Below, piece by piece: positions 1 through 7,316 of a DNA stretch of 64,000 nucleotides. Every line of letters starts with the position of its first letter. The stretch's first letter is position 1. Both the position numbers and the translations under genes were made by a program. The notes under the pieces are model-generated. The model was not told the DNA's origin, did no database searches, and saw only the letters and a list, made by a program, of their open reading frames with translations. Source of the DNA: a virus; the IMG/VR virus record IMGVR_UViG_3300045119_000157, positions 19,579 to 83,578 of that record. One strand, written 5' to 3'.

Positions 1-1
1 C

Positions 2-1189
2 GGCGACCTCGACGAGACGAAGTGGTCGTTCTCCCGTGTCCAGCAGAACACGAACCCGACGCAGGGACTCGTCAACAACTACGCCCCTGTCAACGCCGAC
101 TTCTGCATCACGAAACAGGTCCGCCTCGCGGACAACGACAGCTTCATCTGCGGCGCCCAGTTCGGTGAATCGAATCACTGGATGGAGGCGATGAACGACA
201 ACGAGCAGTACGCCTCGCAGGGCGCACGGATCCTTCAGCCGTTCGACTTCGCCAACCGCACCGGGACCATCGACTTCAGCGTTGACGCCAAGAGCGAGGG
301 GACGCACTCGTCGTGGCCTGACATCTTCATCGCCGCCGACCCGGTCCAGCAGCCGCACGAAGACTTCCCCGGCACGCACATCTACCCGCGTGAGGGCGTC
401 CAGATCTCGCTCAACGCCGACTGGTGTCCCGGCCAGTACACCGGCAACAAGGCGACACAGACCTTCACGTCGAACGCCGTCCGAGACATCAACGTGTACG
501 ACAACTATCAGGAGAGCCAGTCGAACGATCACTCGTCGTCGTGCTTCTCGACGGCGCCGGACATGGCGAACCACTTCCAGATCCGCATCTCACAGACACG
601 CGTCGAGGTGTGGGCCTCGAACGACGACGGCTCGAACTTCTCGCTCCGGCTCGCCCGCAACGTCAACCTCGGGTTCACCCGCGGCTACGTGTCCTTCGAA
701 CACGCGCAGTACAACGCCGACAAGTTCAACGACATGAACCCGACGACGTACCACTGGCACGCCATCAGCTTCGACGGTCCCGTGCTTCCGCTGGATCGTG
801 ACTATCAGGTCCCCGACGCGCTGGTGCCACGCCCGGACGGGACAGTGAACCTCGGCTACCAGACGCCGACGCAGACGTTCTCGCTGCCGGGCGGTAACCC
901 GTCGGGCGCGTCGAAGGCGTACGTCACCGCGAACGTGTACTGGTACTCGTCGCCGCTCGCGCTCACCGTCACCGTGAACGGTCACGCGTACACGGCTCCC
1001 GCGCCTGATCCGAACACGAATCAGGATCCGTTCGGGGTCAGTCACCGTTACCAGTGGAGCTACATCCTGCTGCCCGTGAACCTGGCGGATCTGGCGGCGG
1101 GGACGAACACGGTGCAGATCGCGAACACGGGCTGCTCGGATCAGTGCCCGACGGTCGCGAACGTCGACTTGGAGGTCGTCCCCGGATAA
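2..1189 (+). CDS. Partial beta-rich protein, possible glycan-binding virion protein (5' end outside window)
   Basis: The frame is open from base 2, so the gene starts left of the window; at least 395 residues remain. The sequence is rich in Asn, Thr, Tyr and Trp, has scattered cysteines, and looks like consecutive beta-strands. A strand such as HWHAISFDGP closes a first part of about 270 residues, and a smaller C-terminal beta domain of about 120 residues resembles a carbohydrate-binding module. I see no catalytic motif. The fold (concanavalin-like or jelly roll) and a role in binding host glycans are inference. It ends just upstream of an operator-bearing promoter, so it closes its transcription unit. 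Confidence 0.6.
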   Translation, partial: GDLDETKWSFSRVQQNTNPTQGLVNNYAPVNADFCITKQVRLADNDSFICGAQFGESNHWMEAMNDNEQYASQGARILQPFDFANRTGTIDFSVDAKSEGTHSSWPDIFIAADPVQQPHEDFPGTHIYPREGVQISLNADWCPGQYTGNKATQTFTSNAVRDINVYDNYQESQSNDHSSSCFSTAPDMANHFQIRISQTRVEVWASNDDGSNFSLRLARNVNLGFTRGYVSFEHAQYNADKFNDMNPTTYHWHAISFDGPVLPLDRDYQVPDALVPRPDGTVNLGYQTPTQTFSLPGGNPSGASKAYVTANVYWYSSPLALTVTVNGHAYTAPAPDPNTNQDPFGVSHRYQWSYILLPVNLADLAAGTNTVQIANTGCSDQCPTVANVDLEVVPG

Positions 1190-1194
1190 GGGAC

Positions 1195-1232
1195 TGGACA
1201 ACGGTGTGCACCGGGTGTACGTTGTGGGCATG
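1195..1232 (+). promoter_or_regulatory. P1: operator-bearing promoter, family 1
   Basis: The -35 box TGGACA is at 1195-1200, followed by a 17-base spacer and the -10 box TACGTT at 1218-1223. An ATG starts 6 bases later at 1230. The palindrome TGCACCGGGTGTA (1207-1219, one mismatch from TACACC-G-GGTGTA) covers the end of the spacer and the first two bases of the -10. It begins 5 bases after the stop of the upstream gene. Confidence 0.8.
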
Positions 1233-1283
1233 GAGCGCACAGCCAACACCAGCAGCGGGAACTTCCCGCAGAAAGGGGACACC

Positions 1284-1517
1284 ATGTCCTTCTCAGTGCA
1301 GGCCGCTTGCCCCATCTGCCGCGAGGCGGTCGTCGAGACGACCGATCCCGGCTTCCACGCCTGCCAGGTCGAAGTCCCGACCTGTCCCGGCTGCCGGTTC
1401 GAGTCCGGCATCACGTCGGCCACTGTCCGCCGGACAGCGTTCATGGCGCTGATCGGCATGGCAGCGAAGCCGGAGACGGTGCTCATGCACCGTGACGGTC
1501 TGGTGGCGTTCGGATGA
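1284..1517 (+). CDS. Small zinc-ribbon protein
   Basis: This 77-residue protein has CPIC near its N-terminus and CPGC about 30 residues later, the pattern of a four-Cys zinc ribbon. Its role is unknown; such proteins are common among small phage genes. I chose the ATG at 1284 because AAAGGGG lies just upstream. An in-frame ATG at 1230, at the predicted +1 of promoter P1, would give a leaderless 95-residue form. Its stop overlaps the next start (ATGA). Confidence 0.65.
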   Translation: MSFSVQAACPICREAVVETTDPGFHACQVEVPTCPGCRFESGITSATVRRTAFMALIGMAAKPETVLMHRDGLVAFG

Positions 1518-1651
1518 GCGCCAAGTTCATCGTCGTGTGCGACGACTACCGCATCGAGTGCTCGACGTTGGAGCAGGCGGAACGGCGGCTCGCCGAGATC
1601 GAGCGCGCCGGTCACTGCCGCAACGAGCATCAGATCAAGCCGGTCGGGTAG
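1514..1651 (+). CDS. Small hypothetical protein, 45 aa
   Basis: The start ATG overlaps the previous stop by 4 bases, the normal coupling in this genome. The short, mixed-charge protein has a central helix-like EQAERRLAEIERAG segment and cysteines at both ends (VVCDD, IECS, HCRN). I do not recognise a family. Its last codons overlap the family-2 palindrome at 1646-1661. Confidence 0.6.
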   Translation: MSAKFIVVCDDYRIECSTLEQAERRLAEIERAGHCRNEHQIKPVG

Positions 1652-1662
1652 GCGGCTACCCT
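1646..1662 (+). promoter_or_regulatory. Family-2 palindrome with -10-like box
   Basis: GGGTAG (1646-1651), four bases, then CTACCC (1656-1661) form an inverted repeat. TACCCT (1657-1662) sits 7 bases before the GTG at 1670, a leaderless geometry. No convincing -35 is present. Confidence 0.6.
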
Positions 1663-1669
1663 GCCCGGC

Positions 1670-3409
1670 GTGATCCCGGTCCTGTGGACGACGTTCCATC
1701 CCGACGCGCCGTGCCGCGGCTACTGGGATCAGGGTTGGCTTGAACGTGTCCTATCTGGCCGGGTGCGGCGCACACGCCACGAGTTCGAGTCGGTCGAGGT
1801 GCGTTCGCCTGCACACTGGCCGCATCCAGAGATCGGCGCTGTCGTGGTGCTCCCTGGCAGCTACAACGCTGACCGGATCGCTGAGGTCAACGCGTTCATC
1901 GACCGCCTGTCGTGGGCGGTCCTGTTCATCACTTCTGATGAGGAGTCGCTGTTCCCGGTCGAGCAGCTACGTCACCCGCGGCTCATCGTGTACGTCGAGC
2001 CGGACATGGAGCGCCTGTACGACGACGGCGTCCGGTTCCTCGGGATGCAGTGCAAGGCCGACACGCATGACCTGCTCGCTGAACGGCAGCCGGAGATGGC
2101 GTACCGGAAGGTCGACGTGTTCTTCGCCGGGCAGGTGACGCACGCACGCCGGGAGCGGTGCGCTGACGCGGTGCTGGACGCACGCCGGTACGGGCTGTCC
2201 GTGGATCAGGTGTTCACCGAGTCGTTCACGGCGGGACTGCCACGCGAGGAGTACCTGACTGCGCTGGCGGGCGCACGGGTCGCGCCGTGCCCGTCCGGTC
2301 CCGCGATCGTGGACTCGTTCCGGCTGTGGGAAGCGTTAGAGGCCGGGTGCGTGCCGGTCGCTGACGCCCGGAGGGAAGGGTCGAAGGAGGGCTACTGGCA
2401 GCGTGCGTTCGGTGACCCGGCGTTCCCGATCCTCGATGACTGGTCAGAGTTCCCGCTGGTGGCGCGCCGGATCGTGGACAACTGGCCGTCGGACGCGAAC
2501 CGGGTGCAGGCGTGGTGGCAGCGGTGGCAGCGTGACTTCACCGTCTCGTTGGACGACACGATCGACCGTCTGTCGGGTGTGGGCACGCCGGTCGCGCTGG
2601 CTGACCTGTTGACGGTGATGGTGCCGTCGTCACCGATCGAGTCGCACCCGTCGACTGCGGTGCTGGACGAAACGCTCGACTCAATCGAGGAGCGCCTGCC
2701 GGGTGTCGAGGTGATCGTCGGGTTCGACGGTGTCCGCCCGGAGCAGGCCAAGTTCGTAGGCGTGTACGGCGAGTACGTGAACCGTGCGCTCACCGGGTTC
2801 TCGTTCGGCCGCGGGAACGTGACGCCGGTCGTGCTGCCGGAGTGGGGTCACCAGGCGAACGTGACGAGGGCGATGCTCGATCTGGTGCGGACGCCCGTGG
2901 TGCTGTTCGTAGAGCATGACTGCCCGTTACAGGGCGACATCCCGTTCGACGCGCTCACGGGCCTTGTGGCGGCCGGAGAAGCGAACGTGGTGCGCCTTCT
3001 GCACGAGGCGAACATTCTGGAACCGCACCGGCATCTGATGCTCGACGACGAGCCACGCGACGTGGCCGGTGTCCCGCTGGTCGGGACGATCCAGTGGTCA
3101 CAGCGCCCGCATCTGGCGTCGACCGCGTACTACCGGCACATCTTGCACCGCTACTTCGGGCGTGAGAGCCGAACGATGATCGAGGACGTCATGCACGGTG
3201 TCGTCCAGCGGGCAGCGGAGGACGGCGGCTGGGGAATGGACCGGATCTTCATTTACGCGCCGCCGGGTGACATGAAACGGTCGACGACGTCGGACGGGCG
3301 CGGGTCGGAACCGAAGTTCGACATGCTCGTCGCGTACGACGGGGATCAGCCGGAGTGGGCGCCACGGCCGACGGTCGAGACGGACGAGTACCGGCAGCCC
3401 GCGTCGTGA
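1670..3409 (+). CDS. Two-domain glycosyltransferase-like protein
   Basis: The 579-residue protein appears to be a fusion. Residues 1 to about 290 look like a GT-B or exostosin-type half, with a DSFRLWEALEAGCVPV segment near residue 220 that matches the conserved C-terminal part of exostosin-like transferases. Residues 320-560 look like a GT-A (GT2-like) half, with ETLDSIEERLPGVEVIVGFDG early and an EHD triplet where a metal-binding DxD would lie. It is one of three sugar-transfer genes in the first 8.2 kb, so it may glycosylate virion proteins or other phage products. The substrate cannot be read from sequence. The GTG start at 1670 lies 7 bases after the -10-like box. Confidence 0.65.
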   Translation: MIPVLWTTFHPDAPCRGYWDQGWLERVLSGRVRRTRHEFESVEVRSPAHWPHPEIGAVVVLPGSYNADRIAEVNAFIDRLSWAVLFITSDEESLFPVEQLRHPRLIVYVEPDMERLYDDGVRFLGMQCKADTHDLLAERQPEMAYRKVDVFFAGQVTHARRERCADAVLDARRYGLSVDQVFTESFTAGLPREEYLTALAGARVAPCPSGPAIVDSFRLWEALEAGCVPVADARREGSKEGYWQRAFGDPAFPILDDWSEFPLVARRIVDNWPSDANRVQAWWQRWQRDFTVSLDDTIDRLSGVGTPVALADLLTVMVPSSPIESHPSTAVLDETLDSIEERLPGVEVIVGFDGVRPEQAKFVGVYGEYVNRALTGFSFGRGNVTPVVLPEWGHQANVTRAMLDLVRTPVVLFVEHDCPLQGDIPFDALTGLVAAGEANVVRLLHEANILEPHRHLMLDDEPRDVAGVPLVGTIQWSQRPHLASTAYYRHILHRYFGRESRTMIEDVMHGVVQRAAEDGGWGMDRIFIYAPPGDMKRSTTSDGRGSEPKFDMLVAYDGDQPEWAPRPTVETDEYRQPAS

Positions 3410-3427
3410 ACGTCCACCCGGCCTGAC

Positions 3428-3444
3428 AGGTAGCGGGCTACCCT
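3428..3444 (+). promoter_or_regulatory. Family-2 palindrome with -10-like box
   Basis: AGGTAG (3428-3433), four bases, then CTACCC (3438-3443). TACCCT (3439-3444) is 7 bases before the GTG at 3452, matching the site at 1646 base for base in layout. Confidence 0.6.
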
Positions 3445-3451
3445 CCCGGTC

Positions 3452-4228
3452 GTGAACATCGCGGTCATCAACGAGTCAACCCTGCTCGAAGAAGCATCCG
3501 TCCAGTTGATTGTCGACGCGCTCCGTACGTCGCTGCGGGTGTTCTCGTACGACTGGGATCTGGTCATGCCGAACGTCGAGCACGGCCACCGCGGTCAGGA
3601 ACAGATCGAACTCGCGGAACGGCATCCGTGCATCATCGTGCTCCTCGATGACGCTGATCAGGCTGGCGCGCTCGGGTATCACGCGACGACACCGGACGGG
3701 AAGCCGTACGCCGCAGTGTTCGTGCGTGACTCCGTCCATGACCTCGGGAACGTGTCCGCTGTGCCGTCCCCGGTGCCGGTGCAGATGGTCGCTGACTACG
3801 TCGTGCAGGTCGTCGACCACGAGGCGAAGGAAGCACTCCTCGACCCTGACGCGGCGGACTTCGTGGACGCTGGCGACGGTTCGCTGTGGGCGAAGGAGGC
3901 GTGCGACGCGGTCGAGTCGGAGGTGCTGTACGTGACCGCGTCGGCGACGGAGACACGATGCGTCGTGTCGGACTATGTGATGCCGTCGTTCTTCATGGTC
4001 GGGTCGCCGGGTCCGTATGACCGGGCGGGCGTGTTGAAGGCTCCGTTCACGTTGGCGCCGGGCGGGTACACGATCGTCGAGCAGGGCGGCACGGTGTCGC
4101 AACGGTTCGGTGACATGGCGGACGGGTGGCGGCGCGCGAAGCATGAGGCAGCGTTCACAGCGGACCCGACGGCGACGGCGACGGCGTCTCGTACGGGCTG
4201 GCGGGTCGTGCGCGCAGCCATCCAGTGA
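3452..4228 (+). CDS. Conserved-looking phage protein of unknown function
   Basis: This 258-residue soluble protein begins MNIAVINEST, then has alternating helix and strand patterns with several acidic stretches. There is no signal peptide, membrane segment or catalytic motif that I recognise. It sits between glycosyltransferase-like genes and two Cys-rich small genes with 4-base overlaps, so it belongs to that unit. Its start is predicted leaderless (GTG 7 bases after TACCCT). Confidence 0.6.
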   Translation: MNIAVINESTLLEEASVQLIVDALRTSLRVFSYDWDLVMPNVEHGHRGQEQIELAERHPCIIVLLDDADQAGALGYHATTPDGKPYAAVFVRDSVHDLGNVSAVPSPVPVQMVADYVVQVVDHEAKEALLDPDAADFVDAGDGSLWAKEACDAVESEVLYVTASATETRCVVSDYVMPSFFMVGSPGPYDRAGVLKAPFTLAPGGYTIVEQGGTVSQRFGDMADGWRRAKHEAAFTADPTATATASRTGWRVVRAAIQ

Positions 4229-4419
4229 TCCGCTACTACGTCCGCTGCGCTACATGCGCCGTCGAGTACGAGTTGACGCGGGAGATCATCCACGGGCCGT
4301 TCCCGCTCGAAGATGGCGGTGTGTTACGTGAGGCCGTCTGCCCGCGGGACAAGACGATGATGTGGCGGCAGGTCGACTATCCCGACGTGGAACCTGAGAT
4401 CCATCGGCGGGTCCAGTGA
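4225..4419 (+). CDS. Small zinc-ribbon protein
   Basis: The 64-residue protein starts at a GTG overlapping the previous stop by 4 bases. A CATC pair near residue 8 and a single later Cys (AVCPRD) suggest a partial zinc site. The middle contains a short acidic stretch. Function unknown. It overlaps the following gene in the same way, so the three genes are translationally coupled. Confidence 0.6.
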   Translation: MIRYYVRCATCAVEYELTREIIHGPFPLEDGGVLREAVCPRDKTMMWRQVDYPDVEPEIHRRVQ

Positions 4420-4817
4420 CGGAGTGCAACGGCTGCGGGTCATGCTGCGACCCGGTCACGATCCCGTATACGAAACTCGACGCTGCGACGGACTACACGC
4501 TCGACGACCGGACGCGGCGCTGGGTGCTCGACGACCTGACACCCATGTCACGCCGTGACGTGCTGGACCGGGAGCCGTGGCTGCTCGACAAGTCGACCCG
4601 TCTCTCCGCCGCTGTCGACGGCGGCGACCTGTTCGTCCCGTACTTCTATTCGTGCCGCTGGTTCGATGAGACGGAGCGGCGGTGCACGAACTGGGATGAC
4701 CGTCCGGCGCCGTGCCGGATGTACCCGTGGCTTGACGAGCCGCAGCCGACGGCTGCGTTGCCGCCGACGTGTTCGTTCCGGGCGGACATCGGGCAGCCCG
4801 TCGAGATCCGTGCCTGA
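4416..4817 (+). CDS. YkgJ-like (UPF0153) cysteine-cluster protein
   Basis: The 133-residue protein begins with CNGCGSCC (residues 4-11), followed by a central CRWFDETERRC and a CRMYP motif near residue 105. These are hallmarks of the YkgJ/UPF0153 family, whose members are thought to bind iron-sulfur clusters or zinc. The biochemical role of the family is not established. It lies within the glycosyltransferase neighbourhood and overlaps its neighbours by 4 bases or less, so it may assist that pathway. Confidence 0.7.
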   Translation: MTECNGCGSCCDPVTIPYTKLDAATDYTLDDRTRRWVLDDLTPMSRRDVLDREPWLLDKSTRLSAAVDGGDLFVPYFYSCRWFDETERRCTNWDDRPAPCRMYPWLDEPQPTAALPPTCSFRADIGQPVEIRA

Positions 4818-4819
4818 TC

Positions 4820-4939
4820 GTGATCGTTCGGGTGTGGTGCCGGGTCCGTGAGCACAAGTGGGGTCCGTGGCAGTTTCTCACCTGCCGAGATCAGTACCGG
4901 GACTGTTCGCGTTGCGGGATGCGCGGATGGAAACGGTGA
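4820..4939 (+). CDS. Very small Cys-rich protein, 39 aa
   Basis: GTG at 4820 gives a 39-residue basic protein with one Cys near residue 7, then CRDQ and CSRC near the end, a common phage mini zinc-finger pattern. It fills the gap between two clear genes, and its stop overlaps the next start (GTGA at 4936), which supports it as real. Confidence 0.55.
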   Translation: MIVRVWCRVREHKWGPWQFLTCRDQYRDCSRCGMRGWKR

Positions 4940-5931
4940 CCCGTCTCGGCGTTATCGCCAGAGCGGACGACGGCGGCCTTGGCCAACAGACTCGTGAGGT
5001 CGTAGAGCGGCTTGACGCGGACGTGACGCTCGCTGTGCTCCTCGGGCCGAACGCCCGTGGTGTCGAGAACTTCGCCCGGTTCGCCGGACGGGAGACGGTC
5101 GTGAACCGTGGGCCACGGTTGGAGGACGACGTCCTCGACGCGGTCCTGTCGAAGTGCGACGTGCTGTACACGATCGAAGGACCGTACGCGCCGGACCTGT
5201 TCGAGCGGTGCTGCGCTGCTGGTGTGCGGCTCGTGATCCACGCGAACCCGGAACTGTGGCGCGGATGGGACTGCCACAAGCTGATCGTCCCGACCGACTG
5301 GCGTGTCCCGCACGACGCTGAAGTGTTCCCGTTCCCGGTCGACACCGTCCGGCTGCGCCCGTCAGCGCGGGCTGAGATCCCGACGTTCGTGCATGTGACC
5401 GGACCGGCGATGCTCGACCGTCAGGGCACACAGCTAGTCGAGGGAGCGTTCCGCCACATCCGCCACGAGTGCGAAGTCATCCTCCGCTGCGACGGCATCG
5501 ACGACACGCACGGTGTCGGCAACGTCCGGGTCCGCACGATGCCACGGACCCGCGACTACTGGGAAGCGATCCCCGACGGCTGCTGGGCGCTATTGCAGCC
5601 ACGCCGGTACGGCGGACTTTCGCTGCCGATACAGGAGGCCGCGGCACGGGGACTGCCGACGATCTGCCTGGACCGGGAGCCGGAGTCGACGTTCTACGGT
5701 CTGGTGACGGTCCGCTGCCCGGTCACGGAGACGCAGCCGCATCACATGGCCGGAGGCACGATCGACGTCGCTGACTGCGACCCGGAGGTGTTGGCTGCGA
5801 CGGTCGACGAGTTCATCGACCGGGAACGGGACCGGCCGCTGCTGTCGTACGCGCCGCATGAGCCGCGCTGGTGGGCGGAACGCCACTCATGGGACCGGCT
5901 CCTGCCCGTGTACGAGGCGCTCCTCCGATAG
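4936..5931 (+). CDS. GT4-like (GT-B) glycosyltransferase
   Basis: The 331-residue protein has the GT-B pattern. An N-terminal Rossmann half begins TRLGVIARADDGGLGQQ, where the Gly-rich loop is typical of GT4 enzymes. A C-terminal half contains GGLSLPIQEAAARGLPTI (about residues 230-250), the nucleotide-sugar-binding region with its conserved glutamate. GT4 enzymes are retaining transferases using NDP-sugars. I prefer GTG at 4936 because it overlaps the previous stop; ATG at 4927 is an alternative. The acceptor is unknown. Confidence 0.75.
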   Translation: MTRLGVIARADDGGLGQQTREVVERLDADVTLAVLLGPNARGVENFARFAGRETVVNRGPRLEDDVLDAVLSKCDVLYTIEGPYAPDLFERCCAAGVRLVIHANPELWRGWDCHKLIVPTDWRVPHDAEVFPFPVDTVRLRPSARAEIPTFVHVTGPAMLDRQGTQLVEGAFRHIRHECEVILRCDGIDDTHGVGNVRVRTMPRTRDYWEAIPDGCWALLQPRRYGGLSLPIQEAAARGLPTICLDREPESTFYGLVTVRCPVTETQPHHMAGGTIDVADCDPEVLAATVDEFIDRERDRPLLSYAPHEPRWWAERHSWDRLLPVYEALLR

Positions 5932-5935
5932 GGGC

Positions 5936-5973
5936 TGGACAGATGCGTACACCGGGTGTACGGTGTCTACATG
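5936..5973 (+). promoter_or_regulatory. P2: operator-bearing promoter, family 1
   Basis: TGGACA at 5936-5941, 17-base spacer, TACGGT at 5959-5964, and ATG 6 bases later at 5971. The palindrome is the full 15-base form GTACACCGGGTGTAC (5947-5961). It starts 5 bases after the stop of the upstream glycosyltransferase. Confidence 0.82.
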
Positions 5974-6186
5974 ACCCGGAACCACACCCTCCACTTCGAG
6001 ATCACGACCACCAGCGGCGAGATCTTCACCGAGCAGTCCCGGAACAGCCTCGGCGGTCACTTCAACATGATGCGCCGCATCGCTGCCCGCTTCGGTGTGG
6101 ACAGGGTGACGCCGGTCGATGAGTCCGGGCGCAACTGGAACGCCGGGAGCACGACCTTCACGATGGCCGAAGTCAACAAGCTGTAA
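5971..6186 (+). CDS. Small hypothetical protein, 71 aa, probably leaderless
   Basis: The protein starts MTRNHTLHFEITTT and has the look of a small alpha/beta domain. No family is recognised. No Shine-Dalgarno precedes the ATG at 5971; instead the ATG lies exactly at the predicted +1 of promoter P2, so it is one of the clearest leaderless genes here. Expression should follow the family-1 regulator. Confidence 0.65.
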   Translation: MTRNHTLHFEITTTSGEIFTEQSRNSLGGHFNMMRRIAARFGVDRVTPVDESGRNWNAGSTTFTMAEVNKL

Positions 6187-6215
6187 TCCACCACCTGAGA
6201 GACATGGAGAAGCCG

Positions 6216-6554
6216 ATGAGCACCATCTGGACGGCAGGCCCGCAGGAGGCCCGTCGCTGCACAGAGACAGTCCTGATGCAGTTCGGGATCTTCGGGCGCC
6301 GACCGCACACTGGCATCGGCGTCCTCGGCGCTCTCATGGAAAACGGCTGGACGTACCGACCCGTCGAGGTCGACGGCGCTGAGTACCGCGGCACTGTCCG
6401 ACGGTTCTGCCGGGAGCACCCGACCGGCCGCTACTACGTGGCGACATCGGGTCATGCGATGGCGGTCATCGACGGTGTCCTCGTCGACTCCGCAGAGCGC
6501 GGCCCGGACGGCCGTCGAGTGATCGGCGCGTTCGAGGTTTACCCCGCCGCCTGA
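6216..6554 (+). CDS. Possible papain-like/C39-type cysteine-peptidase fold protein
   Basis: The 112-residue protein has an early Cys (EARRCTE), then GRYYVATSGHAMAVIDG followed by LVDSA. The SGHAMAV-xDG-xxxD order is the His-Asp half of papain-like or C39-like phage proteins. Whether it is an active peptidase is unproven. The start at 6216 follows GGAG with good spacing; the in-frame ATG at 6204 contains that GGAG, the same double-ATG module seen after several family-1 promoters. It should be co-transcribed from P2. Confidence 0.6.
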   Translation: MSTIWTAGPQEARRCTETVLMQFGIFGRRPHTGIGVLGALMENGWTYRPVEVDGAEYRGTVRRFCREHPTGRYYVATSGHAMAVIDGVLVDSAERGPDGRRVIGAFEVYPAA

Positions 6555-6608
6555 CCACTCTCAGCGGTCCGCATAGTCGAGGCGCGTTGTCGGGTACAGT
6601 CCCCGGCG

Positions 6609-6962
6609 ATGCGCGATGAGGACATCCACGTCCACGTTCACGTCCACGCGGACGACGAAGTGTTGCGTGTCCTCCGCACCCTCGAACAGCAAGGAACCGT
6701 CATCATGGCTGACCTGTCCCAACTCACCTCCGACGTCACCGCGAACGGGTCGGTCGTCGACTCCGCCGTCACGCTCCTGAACAGCCTGGCGCAGCAGATC
6801 CGTGACCTGTCCACCGATCCCGCCGCGCTCGCTGACCTCGCCGCGTCGCTCGAAGGCCAGTCCGCTGACCTCGCCGCCGCGGTCCAGGCGAACACGCCCG
6901 CCGCGCCCGAGCCTGCCCCGGCACCGGAACCCGCACCGGCACCCGAGGCTCCTCCCGCCTGA
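6609..6962 (+). CDS. His-rich, coiled-coil and Pro/Ala-tailed hypothetical protein
   Basis: The 117-residue protein has an N-terminal HVHVHVH strand, a central helical heptad-like region (about residues 35-90), and a C-terminal Pro-Ala-Glu repeat tail. Similar coiled-coil proteins with PAP tails occur near structural genes of actinophages, but no function is known. ATG at 6609 lies 8 bases after TACAGT (6595-6600), so a leaderless start is plausible; ATG at 6704 is an alternative. Confidence 0.6.
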   Translation: MRDEDIHVHVHVHADDEVLRVLRTLEQQGTVIMADLSQLTSDVTANGSVVDSAVTLLNSLAQQIRDLSTDPAALADLAASLEGQSADLAAAVQANTPAAPEPAPAPEPAPAPEAPPA

Positions 6963-6968
6963 ACCCCT

Positions 6969-7010
6969 GTCCGGGTCGCGGCTACTTCCCAGGGCGGTCG
7001 CGACCCGGAC
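6969..7010 (+). terminator. Strong hairpin, probable terminator
   Basis: GTCCGGGTCGCG (6969-6980) pairs perfectly with CGCGACCCGGAC (6999-7010), a 12-base-pair stem with an 18-base loop. It is followed by an A-rich stretch rather than a T-run. It separates the P2 unit from promoter P3. Confidence 0.6.
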
Positions 7011-7023
7011 TACCAACAAACAC

Positions 7024-7062
7024 TGGACAGCATCGGTGCACCGGGTGTACGTTGAGTACATG
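7024..7062 (+). promoter_or_regulatory. P3: operator-bearing promoter, family 1
   Basis: TGGACA at 7024-7029, 18-base spacer, TACGTT at 7048-7053, ATG at 7060. The operator TGCACCGGGTGTA spans 7037-7049. It directly follows a terminator hairpin. Confidence 0.8.
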
Positions 7063-7071
7063 GAAAAGCCG

Positions 7072-7302
7072 ATGAGCACCTACGTCGAGGAGATCCCCGC
7101 CGCCGCCGTATGCGCCGGAGACTGGATCAAGACCACGGGGCGCCCGTCACCGATGCTCGTGCTCGGCAACCTCCGCCAGCGGACCGCAGACGGTCGCCGT
7201 GGTCGCCGTGCTCGTCCGTGGGCAGCGACTGTCCAGACCGATGACGGTCCGATGGATCTCTACATCGGTGAGACGGTCATCCTCTGCCGCCCGCCTGCGT
7301 GA
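7072..7302 (+). CDS. Small hypothetical protein, 76 aa
   Basis: The protein begins MSTYVEEIPAAAVCAGDW and contains a basic RRGRRARP stretch followed by beta-strand-like sequence, perhaps a small SH3-like barrel. No family is recognised. The start at 7072 follows GGAAAAG; an in-frame ATG at 7060 coincides with the predicted +1 of P3 and would add four residues. Control by the family-1 operator is predicted. Confidence 0.6.
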   Translation: MSTYVEEIPAAAVCAGDWIKTTGRPSPMLVLGNLRQRTADGRRGRRARPWAATVQTDDGPMDLYIGETVILCRPPA

Positions 7303-7316
7303 ACTAGACAGACGTC

